A stretch of DNA of 63,734 bases from Oscillospiraceae bacterium. Its GTDB lineage: Bacteria > Bacillota_A > Clostridia > Oscillospirales > Oscillospiraceae. A program made the position numbers and the translations under genes. Below the pieces are notes generated by a model. It did no database searches. It was not told where the DNA came from and saw only the letters and a list, made by a program, of their open reading frames with translations. Positions 7,271-14,956 of the stretch are shown one piece after another. Each line of letters begins with the position of its first letter. The stretch's first letter is position 1. Location of the stretch: assembly GCA_015068055.1 (NCBI GenBank), contig SVLG01000004.1, positions 1-63,734 of the forward strand, given 5' to 3'.

Positions 7271-8662
7271 TCAATATCCGATTGCCAGACCCAGCAGCAG
7301 CAGTGCGCTGGTCAGCAGGAGGTTCGGAAGCTGGAACTTCCAGCTCCACCTGAACCAGTCGGTATAGCTTACGTCTGCGAGACCGAGAGAAATCAGCAGG
7401 GCGGGGTTGGTGGGGTAGAAGACGTTGGAGAAGCCATCGCCAAAGGCAAAGGCCAGCACACAGAGCTGGGCGCTGATGCCGAAGATCCGGGCCAGAGGCA
7501 CGATGAGAGGGATGAGCATAAAGGCCTTGGCGCTGCCGGAGGGGATGAAGAAGTTCATCACCAGCACGATCAGGTAGATGAACAGCACCACCGCCCAGCG
7601 GGGCAGGGCATCGGCTACGCCAACGGCCCCGTGAAGGACCGTATCCAGCACCTGTGCTTCCTCCAGCGTGTACTTGATGGAGGAGGACATGAGGATCATA
7701 AGGACGGCCGGGAAGATGGCGGTGAGGCCGCCCCAGAAGCTCCGGCCCAGCTCCTTCCAGCTCATGCCGGCCAGCCGTACGGAGACGATGCCCGCCGTCA
7801 GAAACATGACGGCCACGATGATCATGGTGAAGTCCTGCAGAGCGGGGATGAAGCCTGAGCAGAGTACCAGCGCAATGCCAAGCCCGAGGATGCCGCCGAA
7901 GGCGGTCAAGGCCCGGTCCAGCTTCGCCTTCTGCACGAAGTGCAGCTCCACGGAGGCTTCTTTGCGTTCAATCTTCCGGGCGTAGTGCCGCACAAAGAAG
8001 AGAAGCAGGGCGTAGATGCAGACAAAGGAGAGGAGGCGCATGCCCGCCCCGGAGAACATGGGCAGCCCCGCCAGCTCCTGAGCCACGCCTACGGTGAAGG
8101 GGTTGCAGACGCCGGAGGCAAAGCCGCAGCCCACGGCCAGCAGACTCATGCCCACGCCGGTGAGGGCGTCCCAGCCGAGGCTGACGGAGAGGGCCACCAC
8201 AATGGGCACCAGCGGCACGCACTCCTCAAAGGAGCCGATCATGGCACCCATGGCCATGAAGAAGAACATGATAACGGCCATGAGCTTATAGCGCACAGCC
8301 CCAAAGCGGTCAGTGAGCTTATCCAGCATGTAGCGCATGAGGCCGCATTCCTCCAGTGCGGCAAAGACCCCGCCGATGATGAGCAGGAAGGCAATGACGG
8401 CGATGAGGGTACCGCTGCCGCTGGCGCCCAGCACCAGAACGGGGGAGAGGAGCCACCTCCAGAAGGGGATGCCGCCCTCCACGCTTTCAAAGACCGCGTC
8501 GGGTGCAATGATCATGTTGCCGTTTGCGTCCGCCGTGCGGACATAAGCGCCGCCGGGGATCACAAGAGTCAGCACATAGGCTGCGATCATCAGCACAAAG
8601 ATGACGATGATGGCGGTGACGAAGGAGCGCACGCTGACGCTTAGACCTTTCTTTTCTTCCAT
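7271..8662 (-). CDS. YfcC family (DcuC/ArcD-like) membrane carrier
   Basis: A 463-residue protein with about 12 hydrophobic segments, belonging to the YfcC/C4-dicarboxylate anaerobic carrier group (PF03606). Supporting stretches include LVIPGGAY after the first helix, FEECVPLVPI and CNPFTVGVAQ, typical of this group. Members move arginine, ornithine, dicarboxylates or peptides; the substrate here is not predictable. It starts 3 bp after the stop of the M20 peptidase gene, so the two form an operon, and the carrier may import the peptidase's substrate. Confidence 0.88.
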   Translation of the reverse strand: MEEKKGLSVSVRSFVTAIIVIFVLMIAAYVLTLVIPGGAYVRTADANGNMIIAPDAVFESVEGGIPFWRWLLSPVLVLGASGSGTLIAVIAFLLIIGGVFAALEECGLMRYMLDKLTDRFGAVRYKLMAVIMFFFMAMGAMIGSFEECVPLVPIVVALSVSLGWDALTGVGMSLLAVGCGFASGVCNPFTVGVAQELAGLPMFSGAGMRLLSFVCIYALLLFFVRHYARKIERKEASVELHFVQKAKLDRALTAFGGILGLGIALVLCSGFIPALQDFTMIIVAVMFLTAGIVSVRLAGMSWKELGRSFWGGLTAIFPAVLMILMSSSIKYTLEEAQVLDTVLHGAVGVADALPRWAVVLFIYLIVLVMNFFIPSGSAKAFMLIPLIVPLARIFGISAQLCVLAFAFGDGFSNVFYPTNPALLISLGLADVSYTDWFRWSWKFQLPNLLLTSALLLLGLAIGY

Positions 8663-8665
8663 GGT

Positions 8666-9985
8666 TTACGCCTCCTTGATCATATAGCGGTAGAAGTCCA
8701 CTGCGCCGGGGAGAACGGAGATGTCCACATTTTCATCGATGCCGTGGATGCTGGCCAGCTGCTCATCGCTGATGTGGAAGGGGGTAAAACGCAGGGCGCA
8801 GGGGGTCAGGCTCTCATCCAGAAAACGGCTGTCGCTGGCAGCGGTCATGAGATAGGGTGCGGTCTTTACACCGGGGAAGACAGCGTTGACTGCCTTTTCC
8901 GTGAGCGCAAAGCCCTCGCTTTCAAAGCTGCTCAGAGGGGAGTCCTCTCCGGCATCCAGTACTTCCGTCTCCACGTTGAATTTGGCGGCCAGCTTCCGCA
9001 CGGCCTCGATGCTGCCCGCGCTGCCCTGGTGGTGGGAATAACGCATGTTGCCGATGACCCACGCCTCCTGGGGCAGGACGTTGGTGCCCTGACTGCCCTG
9101 GGCCATGGTGAAGGCCAGGGTGGTGCGGAACATGGCCCCGGCCATGGGGGAGACGGAGGGCACGACTTTTTTAAGCAGCGGTGCGAGAGTCCGGGAGTTG
9201 CCCAGAGCGGTTTTCAGTGCGCCGCTCATGCTGCCGGAGAGCCGGGCGAACATCTCGTGGACCACCGGGGATATATGAGAGGGGAAGATGTCGGCCTTTT
9301 CCGCCGCGGCCATGAACTTGCCCAGCCGCACCAGCGGGGTGTCCCTACCGGGGGTGGAGGCGTGGCCACCGGTGGAGCGGGCGATGAATTTCAGATCCGC
9401 GCAGCCCTTTTCCCCCAGACCCACGATGGCGTAGGTGCCCTTGGCCCCGGCGATGGGCTCCGTGAGAATCATGCCGCCTTCGTCCAGCGTGAAGCGGAAG
9501 TGCAGCCCCCGCTCTTTGAGTGTCGCCGCGATGAGCCGCGCGCCCTCGCCGGTGGTTTCTTCGGTGCAGGTGGAGAAGAAATAAACGTCTCCCGCCGGGG
9601 TGAAACCCTCAGCCAGAAGTTCCTCGGCGGCCTGCAGCATACAGTAAAGGCCGCCCTTGGTATCCAGCGTGCCCCGACCCCAGAGTTTGCCGTCGGCTAT
9701 GTCGCCGGCAAAGGGGGCATGGGTCCATGTACCGGTGGCCTCCACCACATCGTGGTGGTTCATGAGCAGGATCGGCTCGCGCTCTTCACGGCCCTTCCAG
9801 CGCAGGAGAAGGCTGCCGTCAAAGTTTTCGCACTCCGCCGTTTCAAAGAGCAGCGGGAATTCTGCGCGCAGCAGCTCGTGGAAGCGGTAGAATTTTTCTC
9901 TTGTTTTATCCTCTGCGTCGGAAATTGTTTCGCAGCGGATCAGCCGCGCCAGACCCTCGGCATAGCGGGCGCTTCTTTCATCCAT
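8666..9985 (-). CDS. M20 family metallopeptidase (carboxypeptidase/deacylase type)
   Basis: A 439-residue di-zinc peptidase of the M20 family. Ligands and catalytic residues lie in LLMNHHDVVEA, GRGTLDTKGG and TCTEETTGEGA (general-base glutamate pair). A dimerisation domain follows in the middle, with TGGHASTPG. Substrates are probably small peptides or N-acyl amino acids. The ATG at 9983-9985 is preceded by GGGGTGAT. The longer open frame to 10084 runs into the divergent promoter and is not used. It is cotranscribed with the YfcC carrier downstream. Confidence 0.92.
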   Translation of the reverse strand: MDERSARYAEGLARLIRCETISDAEDKTREKFYRFHELLRAEFPLLFETAECENFDGSLLLRWKGREEREPILLMNHHDVVEATGTWTHAPFAGDIADGKLWGRGTLDTKGGLYCMLQAAEELLAEGFTPAGDVYFFSTCTEETTGEGARLIAATLKERGLHFRFTLDEGGMILTEPIAGAKGTYAIVGLGEKGCADLKFIARSTGGHASTPGRDTPLVRLGKFMAAAEKADIFPSHISPVVHEMFARLSGSMSGALKTALGNSRTLAPLLKKVVPSVSPMAGAMFRTTLAFTMAQGSQGTNVLPQEAWVIGNMRYSHHQGSAGSIEAVRKLAAKFNVETEVLDAGEDSPLSSFESEGFALTEKAVNAVFPGVKTAPYLMTAASDSRFLDESLTPCALRFTPFHISDEQLASIHGIDENVDISVLPGAVDFYRYMIKEA

Positions 9986-10050
9986 TGTATCACCCCGAAA
10001 AATATCAGTATTGTCAATATACCATATTACATGAGGCAATACAACCGCCG

Positions 10051-10079
10051 TTGACATTTCCCGCCCGCCGCTATAAAAT
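10051..10079 (+). promoter_or_regulatory. promoter for the ATC-hydrolase-like gene
   Basis: TTGACA (10051-10056), a 17-bp spacer and TAAAAT (10074-10079), 28 bp before the start codon. Confidence 0.75.
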
Positions 10080-10107
10080 GACAAAAAACCGTGAAGGAGA
10101 TTGAAAT

Positions 10108-10602
10108 ATGAGTAAAGTTGTCAACGAAGCAAAGATCAAGAACCCCCTGATCGTGGCCATCCGTGAGCAGCTGGAGCACCGGGCCCTCTGGCTCTATCTC
10201 CTCTGTGATGAGGCGGCCAAAAAGGGTCTGCCCATGGAGGATTTTGCCCCCGCCGCCGTGAAGCGCTGCGGTCTTTTTCAGGGCGCCGGTCTTGTGAAAA
10301 AGGGCGGCACCAAGAGCCTGAAGGGCCTCAAGAAGACCCTCTTTTCCAAGGCGGCCCAGTGGGTCTTTGAGATGAAGATCCTCCGCTGCGACGATGACCA
10401 TCTGGACATCGACTTTGGCTACTGCCCGCTGGTGAAGGCCTGGCAGAAGCAGGGCTGCAGCGACGAGGAGATCAGCAAGCTCTGCGACTGCGCCATGTGC
10501 GGCGACCGCGGCATTGCCGCAAGCTTCGGCGCGGAGCTGGATCTGCCCGCCACCATCGCCCGCGGCGACAAGTGCTGCGAGATCCGCTTTGTGAGACGGT
10601 AA
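10108..10602 (+). CDS. L-2-amino-thiazoline-4-carboxylic acid hydrolase family protein
   Basis: A 164-residue cytoplasmic protein matching the ATC-hydrolase family (PF14196) in length and layout: a helical N-terminal half, then FGYCPLVKAWQKQG and LCDCAMCGDRGIA, with the conserved cysteines seen in this family. The Pseudomonas prototype opens the thiazoline ring on the way to cysteine. Anaerobe homologues are abundant and uncharacterised, so the activity is uncertain. It is a single-gene unit with promoter and terminator. Confidence 0.78.
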   Translation: MSKVVNEAKIKNPLIVAIREQLEHRALWLYLLCDEAAKKGLPMEDFAPAAVKRCGLFQGAGLVKKGGTKSLKGLKKTLFSKAAQWVFEMKILRCDDDHLDIDFGYCPLVKAWQKQGCSDEEISKLCDCAMCGDRGIAASFGAELDLPATIARGDKCCEIRFVRR

Positions 10603-10610
10603 AAGGGAAT

Positions 10611-10652
10611 AGAAACAAAAAGAGTCACCTGGTGGTGACTCTTTTTGTTTCT
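10611..10652. terminator. long bidirectional terminator
   Basis: A perfect 19-bp stem with a TGGT loop, with A and T tracts inside the stem (AGAAACAAAAAGAGTCACC and its complement). It ends transcription of the ATC-hydrolase gene, and the 3' end of the SLOG gene is embedded in it (its stop codon lies at 10625). Confidence 0.9.
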
Positions 10653-10981
10653 GTCAGCAGGATCACGCGGATTGGTATGTTGCGGGTTCTGCAGGTATCA
10701 ATAACAAATTTTGTCCCCCGGGATTTTCCGTCCCAAAAGGCCAGAACCAAATCGGCTTTTTCGATGATGGATATGTTACGAAGCAGTGGGGCCCGTTTGC
10801 CGTATTTATCGTATTCGGGTAGGAATTCTTTGAGCGCAATCCCGTTGGAACGTGCAAAGTTGGCAACAGACTGATCTATTCCTTTGGCTCCACCGGAAAT
10901 AATCTCATCGGTGTCTGGGGGGAGATAGTTTTCCCAGTCGTCTATTTGCAGCGCCCTTGAGCCCACCACGGCAACCCGCAT
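10625..10981 (-). CDS. SLOG-domain (YspA/DUF2493-like) nucleotide-binding protein
   Basis: A 118-residue Rossmann-type protein: VAVVGSR at the N-terminus, the nucleotide-binding SGGAKGID motif, a central RAPLLRN and a C-terminal FWDGKSRGT. These are the landmarks of the YspA/cpYpsA branch of the SLOG superfamily, thought to bind nucleotides or nucleotide-derived ligands and often linked to stress or conflict systems. The ATG at 10979-10981 is preceded by GGAGG; the in-frame GTG at 10993 overlaps that site. Codon use is more AT-rich than the neighbours. It is divergent from an Arc-type regulator. Confidence 0.82.
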   Translation of the reverse strand: MRVAVVGSRALQIDDWENYLPPDTDEIISGGAKGIDQSVANFARSNGIALKEFLPEYDKYGKRAPLLRNISIIEKADLVLAFWDGKSRGTKFVIDTCRTRNIPIRVILLTETKRVTTR

Positions 10982-11000
10982 ATCGGCCTCCACTTAAATA

Positions 11001-11025
11001 ATTTAGATATACAGTATATCTAAAT
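11001..11025. promoter_or_regulatory. 25-bp palindrome, candidate operator
   Basis: ATTTAGATATAC (11001-11012) and GTATATCTAAAT (11014-11025) are exact inverted copies around one central base. The site lies 20 bp upstream of the SLOG gene and 62 bp upstream of the divergent ribbon-helix-helix gene, a natural place for that regulator to bind. Confidence 0.65.
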
Positions 11026-11086
11026 CCGCATTTTAACATATAACAACCATAAAATAAACACACAATATATTTATTGGGGTGTTTAC

Positions 11087-11290
11087 ATGGCGGTGAAAAG
11101 TGTTTCCATACGCATTGAGGAGGCTATGCTTGAAAAGCTCGGCTTCGTGGCAGATTACGAGGGGCGCTCTGTAAACAGTCATATTCTGGTGCTGATTCGG
11201 GAAGACATTCAGCGCTTTGAGGAGAAGCATGGCGCCATCCGCGGGGATATTGACCCGGACTTGAACGTAAAGCCCAGTAGAAAGAATTGA
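11087..11290 (+). CDS. Arc-family ribbon-helix-helix DNA-binding protein
   Basis: A 67-residue protein beginning VKSVSIRIEEAMLEKLGFVA and continuing EGRSVNSHILVLIREDI, the beta-strand plus two-helix layout of MetJ/Arc repressors, with alternating basic and polar residues in the strand. It probably binds the 25-bp palindrome just upstream as a dimer or tetramer. RBS GGGGTG precedes the ATG. The surrounding DNA is AT-rich. It may alternatively be the antitoxin-like partner of an unrecognised module; no toxin gene is visible. Confidence 0.82.
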   Translation: MAVKSVSIRIEEAMLEKLGFVADYEGRSVNSHILVLIREDIQRFEEKHGAIRGDIDPDLNVKPSRKN

Positions 11291-11292
11291 AA

Positions 11293-11320
11293 AGAGCCAC
11301 CCAAAAGGGTGGCTCTATTT
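11293..11320. terminator. bidirectional terminator
   Basis: A 10-bp stem (AGAGCCACCC with GGGTGGCTCT) with an AAAA loop sits between the convergent Arc-type gene and the amino-acid ABC transporter operon. The T tract on the plus strand is weak (ATTTAT); on the minus strand TTTTC follows. Confidence 0.8.
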
Positions 11321-11327
11321 ATCGTAT

Positions 11328-12068
11328 TCAGCTCTGGCGGAAGCGGGAAAGGAAATCCTTTGTTTCCTGCTTCTGGGGATTACCGAAGATTTCTTCGGGG
11401 CTGCCCTGCTCGCAGATGACGCCCTCGTTCATGTAGACCACCCGGCGGCTCACGTCCCGGGCGAAGGCCATCTCGTGGGTGACCACCAGCATGGTCATAC
11501 CCTCTTGGGCGAGACTCTTCATAACCTCCAGCACTTCACCCACCATCTCGGGGTCCAGAGCGCTGGTGGGCTCGTCAAAGAGCAGCACCTCGGGGTCCAT
11601 GGCAAGAGCCCGGGCGATGGCCACGCGCTGCTTCTGGCCGCCGGAGATCTGCCGGGGCCGGGCGTTGATGTAGGGGGCCATACCCACCTTGGTGAGATAG
11701 AACATGGCCTTTTCCCGGGCTTCTTCCTTGCTGCGGTGCAGCACCTTTCGCTGCCCCACCATGCAGTTTTCCAGCACGGTCATGTTGTTGAAGAGGTTGA
11801 AGCTCTGGAACACCATGCCCACATGGGAGCGGTAGGCGGCGGCATTCACATGACGGCCGGTGACGTCCTCGCCGTGAAAGAGAATTTCACCGGAGGTGGG
11901 GGTTTCCAGCAGGTTGATGCAGCGCAGCAGCGTGGATTTGCCGGAGCCGGAGGCACCGATGATGCTGGTCACATCGCCGGGGGAGACGGTGAAGTCAATG
12001 TCCCGCAGCACCTGGTGGCTGCCGAAGGACTTCGACAGGTGGCGGACTTCCAGAACGGGCTCAGTCAT
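11328..12068 (-). CDS. lysine-type polar amino-acid ABC transporter, ATP-binding protein
   Basis: A 246-residue ATPase of the PAAT/GlnQ group: Walker A GASGSGKS (residues 38-45), Q-loop [10 protein letters not shown], signature SGGQKQR, Walker [13 protein letters not shown] and switch histidine in VVTHEMAFA. It energises import through the membrane permease encoded just upstream, whose 3' end it overlaps by 8 bp. It is the last gene of a three-gene operon controlled by a lysine riboswitch, so lysine is the inferred substrate. Confidence 0.93.
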   Translation of the reverse strand: MTEPVLEVRHLSKSFGSHQVLRDIDFTVSPGDVTSIIGASGSGKSTLLRCINLLETPTSGEILFHGEDVTGRHVNAAAYRSHVGMVFQSFNLFNNMTVLENCMVGQRKVLHRSKEEAREKAMFYLTKVGMAPYINARPRQISGGQKQRVAIARALAMDPEVLLFDEPTSALDPEMVGEVLEVMKSLAQEGMTMLVVTHEMAFARDVSRRVVYMNEGVICEQGSPEEIFGNPQKQETKDFLSRFRQS

Positions 12069-12960
12069 TGTCTTCCATCTCCTTTCTTGCGGCGATGATC
12101 TGGCTTTCGGGGCTGCGCTCGTCGTAGGGGCTGCCCTTGCCGGGGTAGTTGGTCATGCCGGTGGTGAAGGCCAGCGTGTCGGTGGTGGCAAGATCATAGC
12201 TGTCGGAGCCGTCCATCTTGCCTTCCCACCAGCGCAGAAGCCGGGAGAAGAACAGGGTCATGGCCAGGTAGATGGCCATGGTGATCATGGCGGACTCAAA
12301 GAAGCAGTAGAGGGCACCGGCCACGCCGCGGTGGGCGAAGAAGAGCTCCACCACGCTGATGGCGGAGAGGACACAGGTGTCCTTGATGTTGATGATCAGG
12401 TTATTGCCGATCTGTGGCATGATGTTGCGAAGGGTCTGGGGCAGAATGACGCTCATCATGGTCTGCACATGGGTCATGCCGATGGCCTTGGCGCCCTCGG
12501 TCTGGCCCGGGTCAATGGAGAGAATGCCGCCGCGGACGGTCTCAGCCATGTAGGCGCCGGTGTTGATGGAGACGATAAAAAGGGCCGCGGGCATCATCTC
12601 CATGTAGAGGCCAAAGAGCTGGGCCGCGCCGTAGTAGATGAACACGGCCTGAATCATCATGGGTGTGCCCCGGAAGACTTCCACATAAACGTTCAGCAGG
12701 AGGTGGCAGAAGCGGACAAGCACGCGCTTGAGAAGGCTGTCCTTCTGGCTGAGAGGGATGGTCTGGACAATGCCCACGGCAAAGCCGATGATGCAGCCGA
12801 TGATGGTAGAGATAAGGGCAATGTAAAGCGTGTTCCAGGCACCCTCCATATAGGACGGGCCGTACTTTGCGATGAGGTAGAGGATGCGCTCCCAGAAGGT
12901 CATGGAACCGGTGGAGGTGCCGGTGATCTCAAGGATGGCGTTTTGGATGCTGAGCCACAT
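12061..12960 (-). CDS. lysine-type amino-acid ABC transporter, permease
   Basis: A 299-residue HisMQ/GlnP-type permease with about five transmembrane helices and the inner EAA-type loop around [20 protein letters not shown], where the ATPase docks. The C-terminal 60 residues form a hydrophilic tail that is longer than usual for the family. RBS AAAGGAG precedes the ATG. The gene is separated from the upstream binding-protein gene by a strong hairpin and overlaps the ATPase gene downstream. Confidence 0.92.
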   Translation of the reverse strand: MWLSIQNAILEITGTSTGSMTFWERILYLIAKYGPSYMEGAWNTLYIALISTIIGCIIGFAVGIVQTIPLSQKDSLLKRVLVRFCHLLLNVYVEVFRGTPMMIQAVFIYYGAAQLFGLYMEMMPAALFIVSINTGAYMAETVRGGILSIDPGQTEGAKAIGMTHVQTMMSVILPQTLRNIMPQIGNNLIINIKDTCVLSAISVVELFFAHRGVAGALYCFFESAMITMAIYLAMTLFFSRLLRWWEGKMDGSDSYDLATTDTLAFTTGMTNYPGKGSPYDERSPESQIIAARKEMEDND

Positions 12961-12986
12961 AGCTGCTGACTCCTTTCGGGAAACAG

Positions 12987-13012
12987 GCCGGGGACGGCGA
13001 GCCGTCCCCGGC
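12987..13012 (-). promoter_or_regulatory. intercistronic hairpin after the binding-protein gene
   Basis: A perfect 12-bp GC-rich stem (GCCGGGGACGGC with its complement) with a 2-base gap and no T tract. It probably protects the upstream binding-protein mRNA or attenuates read-through, giving more binding protein than permease. Confidence 0.65.
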
Positions 13013-13030
13013 GGTTATATTATAGGTATC

Positions 13031-13891
13031 TTACTCGCTGAGGGGCTGCACGGCGATGGCGTCGTTCATCATGGAGCTGAAGTCATCGGTGCTGAGGTTG
13101 GCCAGCACGCCGTTGATGGCGTCCACCAGCTCGCTGTTGCCCTTCTGGACGGAGATGCCGATGTTGATCTCTTCCTCGGAGACTTCAAAGTCCCCGTCGG
13201 TGCCGTAGAAGTTCAGCATGGTGAGACCGGGGTTGGCAGCCACGGCGGCCATACCGGTGGGCTCGTCGGTGACGATGTAGTCCACGCGGCCGGAGGTCAG
13301 AGCCACGATCATGGCGGGGGCGCTGTCAGCGCCGGGGAGGATGTCGGCCTCGGGGATCTGGGGCAGGCAGACATCGTACCAGACGGTGTTCAGCTGGCTG
13401 GTGCAGGTGCCGCCGGCGAGATCGGAGATGGACTCGGCCGCGGCATACTCGCCGTCGGCGTTGGCCACGGTGACGATGCTGGCGTAGTAGTAGGGCGTGG
13501 TGAAGTCGACCATTTCGAGACGCTCGCTGGTAACGCTCTGGCCGCAGATGCCCACGTCAACGGTGCCGGACTGGATGGCGGGGATGATGGAGTCCCAGTC
13601 GCTCTTGACGATTTCCAGGTTCCAGCCCAGCTGCTCGCAGATGTACTTGGCGATCATCACGTCGTAGCCATTGGCGTAGTCGCTGCTGCCGGAGATGGGC
13701 ACGGCACCGTTAGAATCGTCGGGCTGGGTCCAGTTGTAGGGGGCATAGGCACATTCCATGGCCACGCGGAGGGTGCGGACGCCGTCTTCGGCGGCGGGGG
13801 CTTCTTCGGCGGGGGCGGAGCTGCTGTTGCCGCAGGCAGCGAGGGCGAGGCACATAACGAGGCAGAGGAGGATGGCAGTGAGTCTTCTCAT
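13031..13891 (-). CDS. amino-acid ABC transporter substrate-binding lipoprotein (probable lysine)
   Basis: A 286-residue class 3 periplasmic-type binding protein. The signal peptide MRRLTAILLCLVMCLALAAC ends in a lipobox, so it is anchored to the outer face of the membrane. The mature part has the PAAT pattern: LRVAMECAYAPYNW, NGYDVMIAKYICEQLG, VDVGICGQSVTSERLEMVDF. ATG 13891 follows AAAGGAAGT; a start at 13909 is rejected as it precedes that site. It is the first gene of the riboswitch-controlled operon. Confidence 0.93.
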   Translation of the reverse strand: MRRLTAILLCLVMCLALAACGNSSSAPAEEAPAAEDGVRTLRVAMECAYAPYNWTQPDDSNGAVPISGSSDYANGYDVMIAKYICEQLGWNLEIVKSDWDSIIPAIQSGTVDVGICGQSVTSERLEMVDFTTPYYYASIVTVANADGEYAAAESISDLAGGTCTSQLNTVWYDVCLPQIPEADILPGADSAPAMIVALTSGRVDYIVTDEPTGMAAVAANPGLTMLNFYGTDGDFEVSEEEINIGISVQKGNSELVDAINGVLANLSTDDFSSMMNDAIAVQPLSE

Positions 13892-13919
13892 GGTGGTACT
13901 TCCTTTCAAAACTTGATGT

Positions 13920-13950
13920 AATAAAAATGAACCGCTTTGTCAAGCGGTCC
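13920..13950 (-). terminator. riboswitch-controlled terminator in the lysine leader
   Basis: Minus strand: ACCGCTT, a 4-base loop, AAGCGGT, then TCATTTTT. It lies between the L-box aptamer and the first gene and is the expected expression platform: lysine binding would favour this hairpin and stop transcription. Confidence 0.82.
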
Positions 13951-14017
13951 ATGGACATTACATCAAGGGAAAGGCGGCAGCTTACGGCAATAAGCATGGC
14001 CTCCGATGGAGTACGTT

Positions 14018-14184
14018 CAATGATAGCGCTTCACAAATTCATGTGACAGTCCGGCAGATGTTCTCTGACGGCCCAGCCAATACCGGTCAGACACCCGGTA
14101 CCGCTTCGGCGGTAGCCCCTTTTCTCTGCCGCAGCTGTCAGGCCTTGCTGCAGAGTACTGATGGATCCCGCGCCTCTATCTCAA
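14018..14184 (-). promoter_or_regulatory. lysine riboswitch (L-box) aptamer
   Basis: Read on the minus strand, the leader shows the L-box landmarks in order: GATAGAGGCGCG opening the P1 and loop region, then an AGTA element, AAGGGGCTACCGCCGAAGCGG, GGGTGTCTG, GGCTGGGCCGTC, GGACTGTCAC and finally GAAGCGCTATC. The last pentamer CTATC (14022-14026 in reverse) pairs with GATAG (14176-14180) to close P1. This match to the known consensus is strong. It controls the transporter operon directly downstream through the terminator at 13920-13950. Confidence 0.92.
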
Positions 14185-14202
14185 GCGATTCAATTTTGTC
14201 GT

Positions 14203-14231
14203 ATAGTAGCACGGCTTTTCCTGGATGTCAA
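14203..14231 (-). promoter_or_regulatory. promoter of the lysine-transporter operon
   Basis: TTGACA (14226-14231), a 17-bp spacer and TACTAT (14203-14208) on the minus strand, about 20 bp upstream of the aptamer. Confidence 0.78.
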
Positions 14232-14306
14232 CCGCTTTTTGCGATTTTTTATGCACTTTGTGCGTAGTTTACAGGAAAAGTGATTTAACGAATTAAATTT
14301 TTGCAG

Positions 14307-14828
14307 TTATTCGATAAACACCGCGCTGTACCAGTTCTGGTTGGGCGCGTCCCGGCCGGGGAGGGTTTCGATGGGCAGACCCAGCTGCCGCACGGTTTTG
14401 AACACGTCGATGCCCACGCTGTGGAAGGCGGGGCGCGCCTCGCCCACATGGCGGCAGTCCTCGCACTTTACCGCCGCGCACTCCCCGCAGAGGCCGCAGT
14501 CGGAGAGGGAGAAGGCGAAGTAATAGCCGTCGTGGAAGGCGGCGCTCTCCAGCTTCATGGAGATGCGCTGGGAAAGGTTCTTTTCATGGGTGTGGACGAT
14601 GATGCCCCAGCGGTAGCGGGAAAACATCTCCCGGAGCTCTGCCATGGAGGGGTTGTGGGGCCGGGAGGGGCAGGTGTGGTTCTTTCCCCAGTCGCTGCAG
14701 CCGTACATACACTTCAAAAGGGTGCGGCTGTCCCAGCAGATGTCCTCGGCCTTGAAGAACACGGCGTCGGCTGCACCCATTTCCTCGGCCATGGCAATAT
14801 AGGACTTGGCTTTCTTTTTCAGACCCAT
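14307..14828 (-). CDS. DUF2284 domain-containing predicted metal-binding protein
   Basis: A 173-residue cysteine-rich cytoplasmic protein. Two clusters stand out: CMYGCSDWGKNHTCPSRP in the first third and CGLCGECAAVKCEDC near residues 125-140, the conserved metal-site residues of DUF2284, which has no established function. The C-terminus includes the family's HSVGIDVFKTV segment. ATG 14828 follows AAAGGAGAG. It is a single gene; the long open frame upstream of the ATG overlaps a divergent gene and is not used. Confidence 0.88.
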   Translation of the reverse strand: MGLKKKAKSYIAMAEEMGAADAVFFKAEDICWDSRTLLKCMYGCSDWGKNHTCPSRPHNPSMAELREMFSRYRWGIIVHTHEKNLSQRISMKLESAAFHDGYYFAFSLSDCGLCGECAAVKCEDCRHVGEARPAFHSVGIDVFKTVRQLGLPIETLPGRDAPNQNWYSAVFIE

Positions 14829-14956
14829 CGTATCTCTCCTTTTTTCTTTCTGCCGCTGATTATAGCGTTTTCCCCCGAAAATGTAAAGACCGGGGCTTGC
14901 CCCGGCGGTGGAAGACATGGTAGAATAGCAGAAATGTGTTGAAAGGGGGATTGTGC

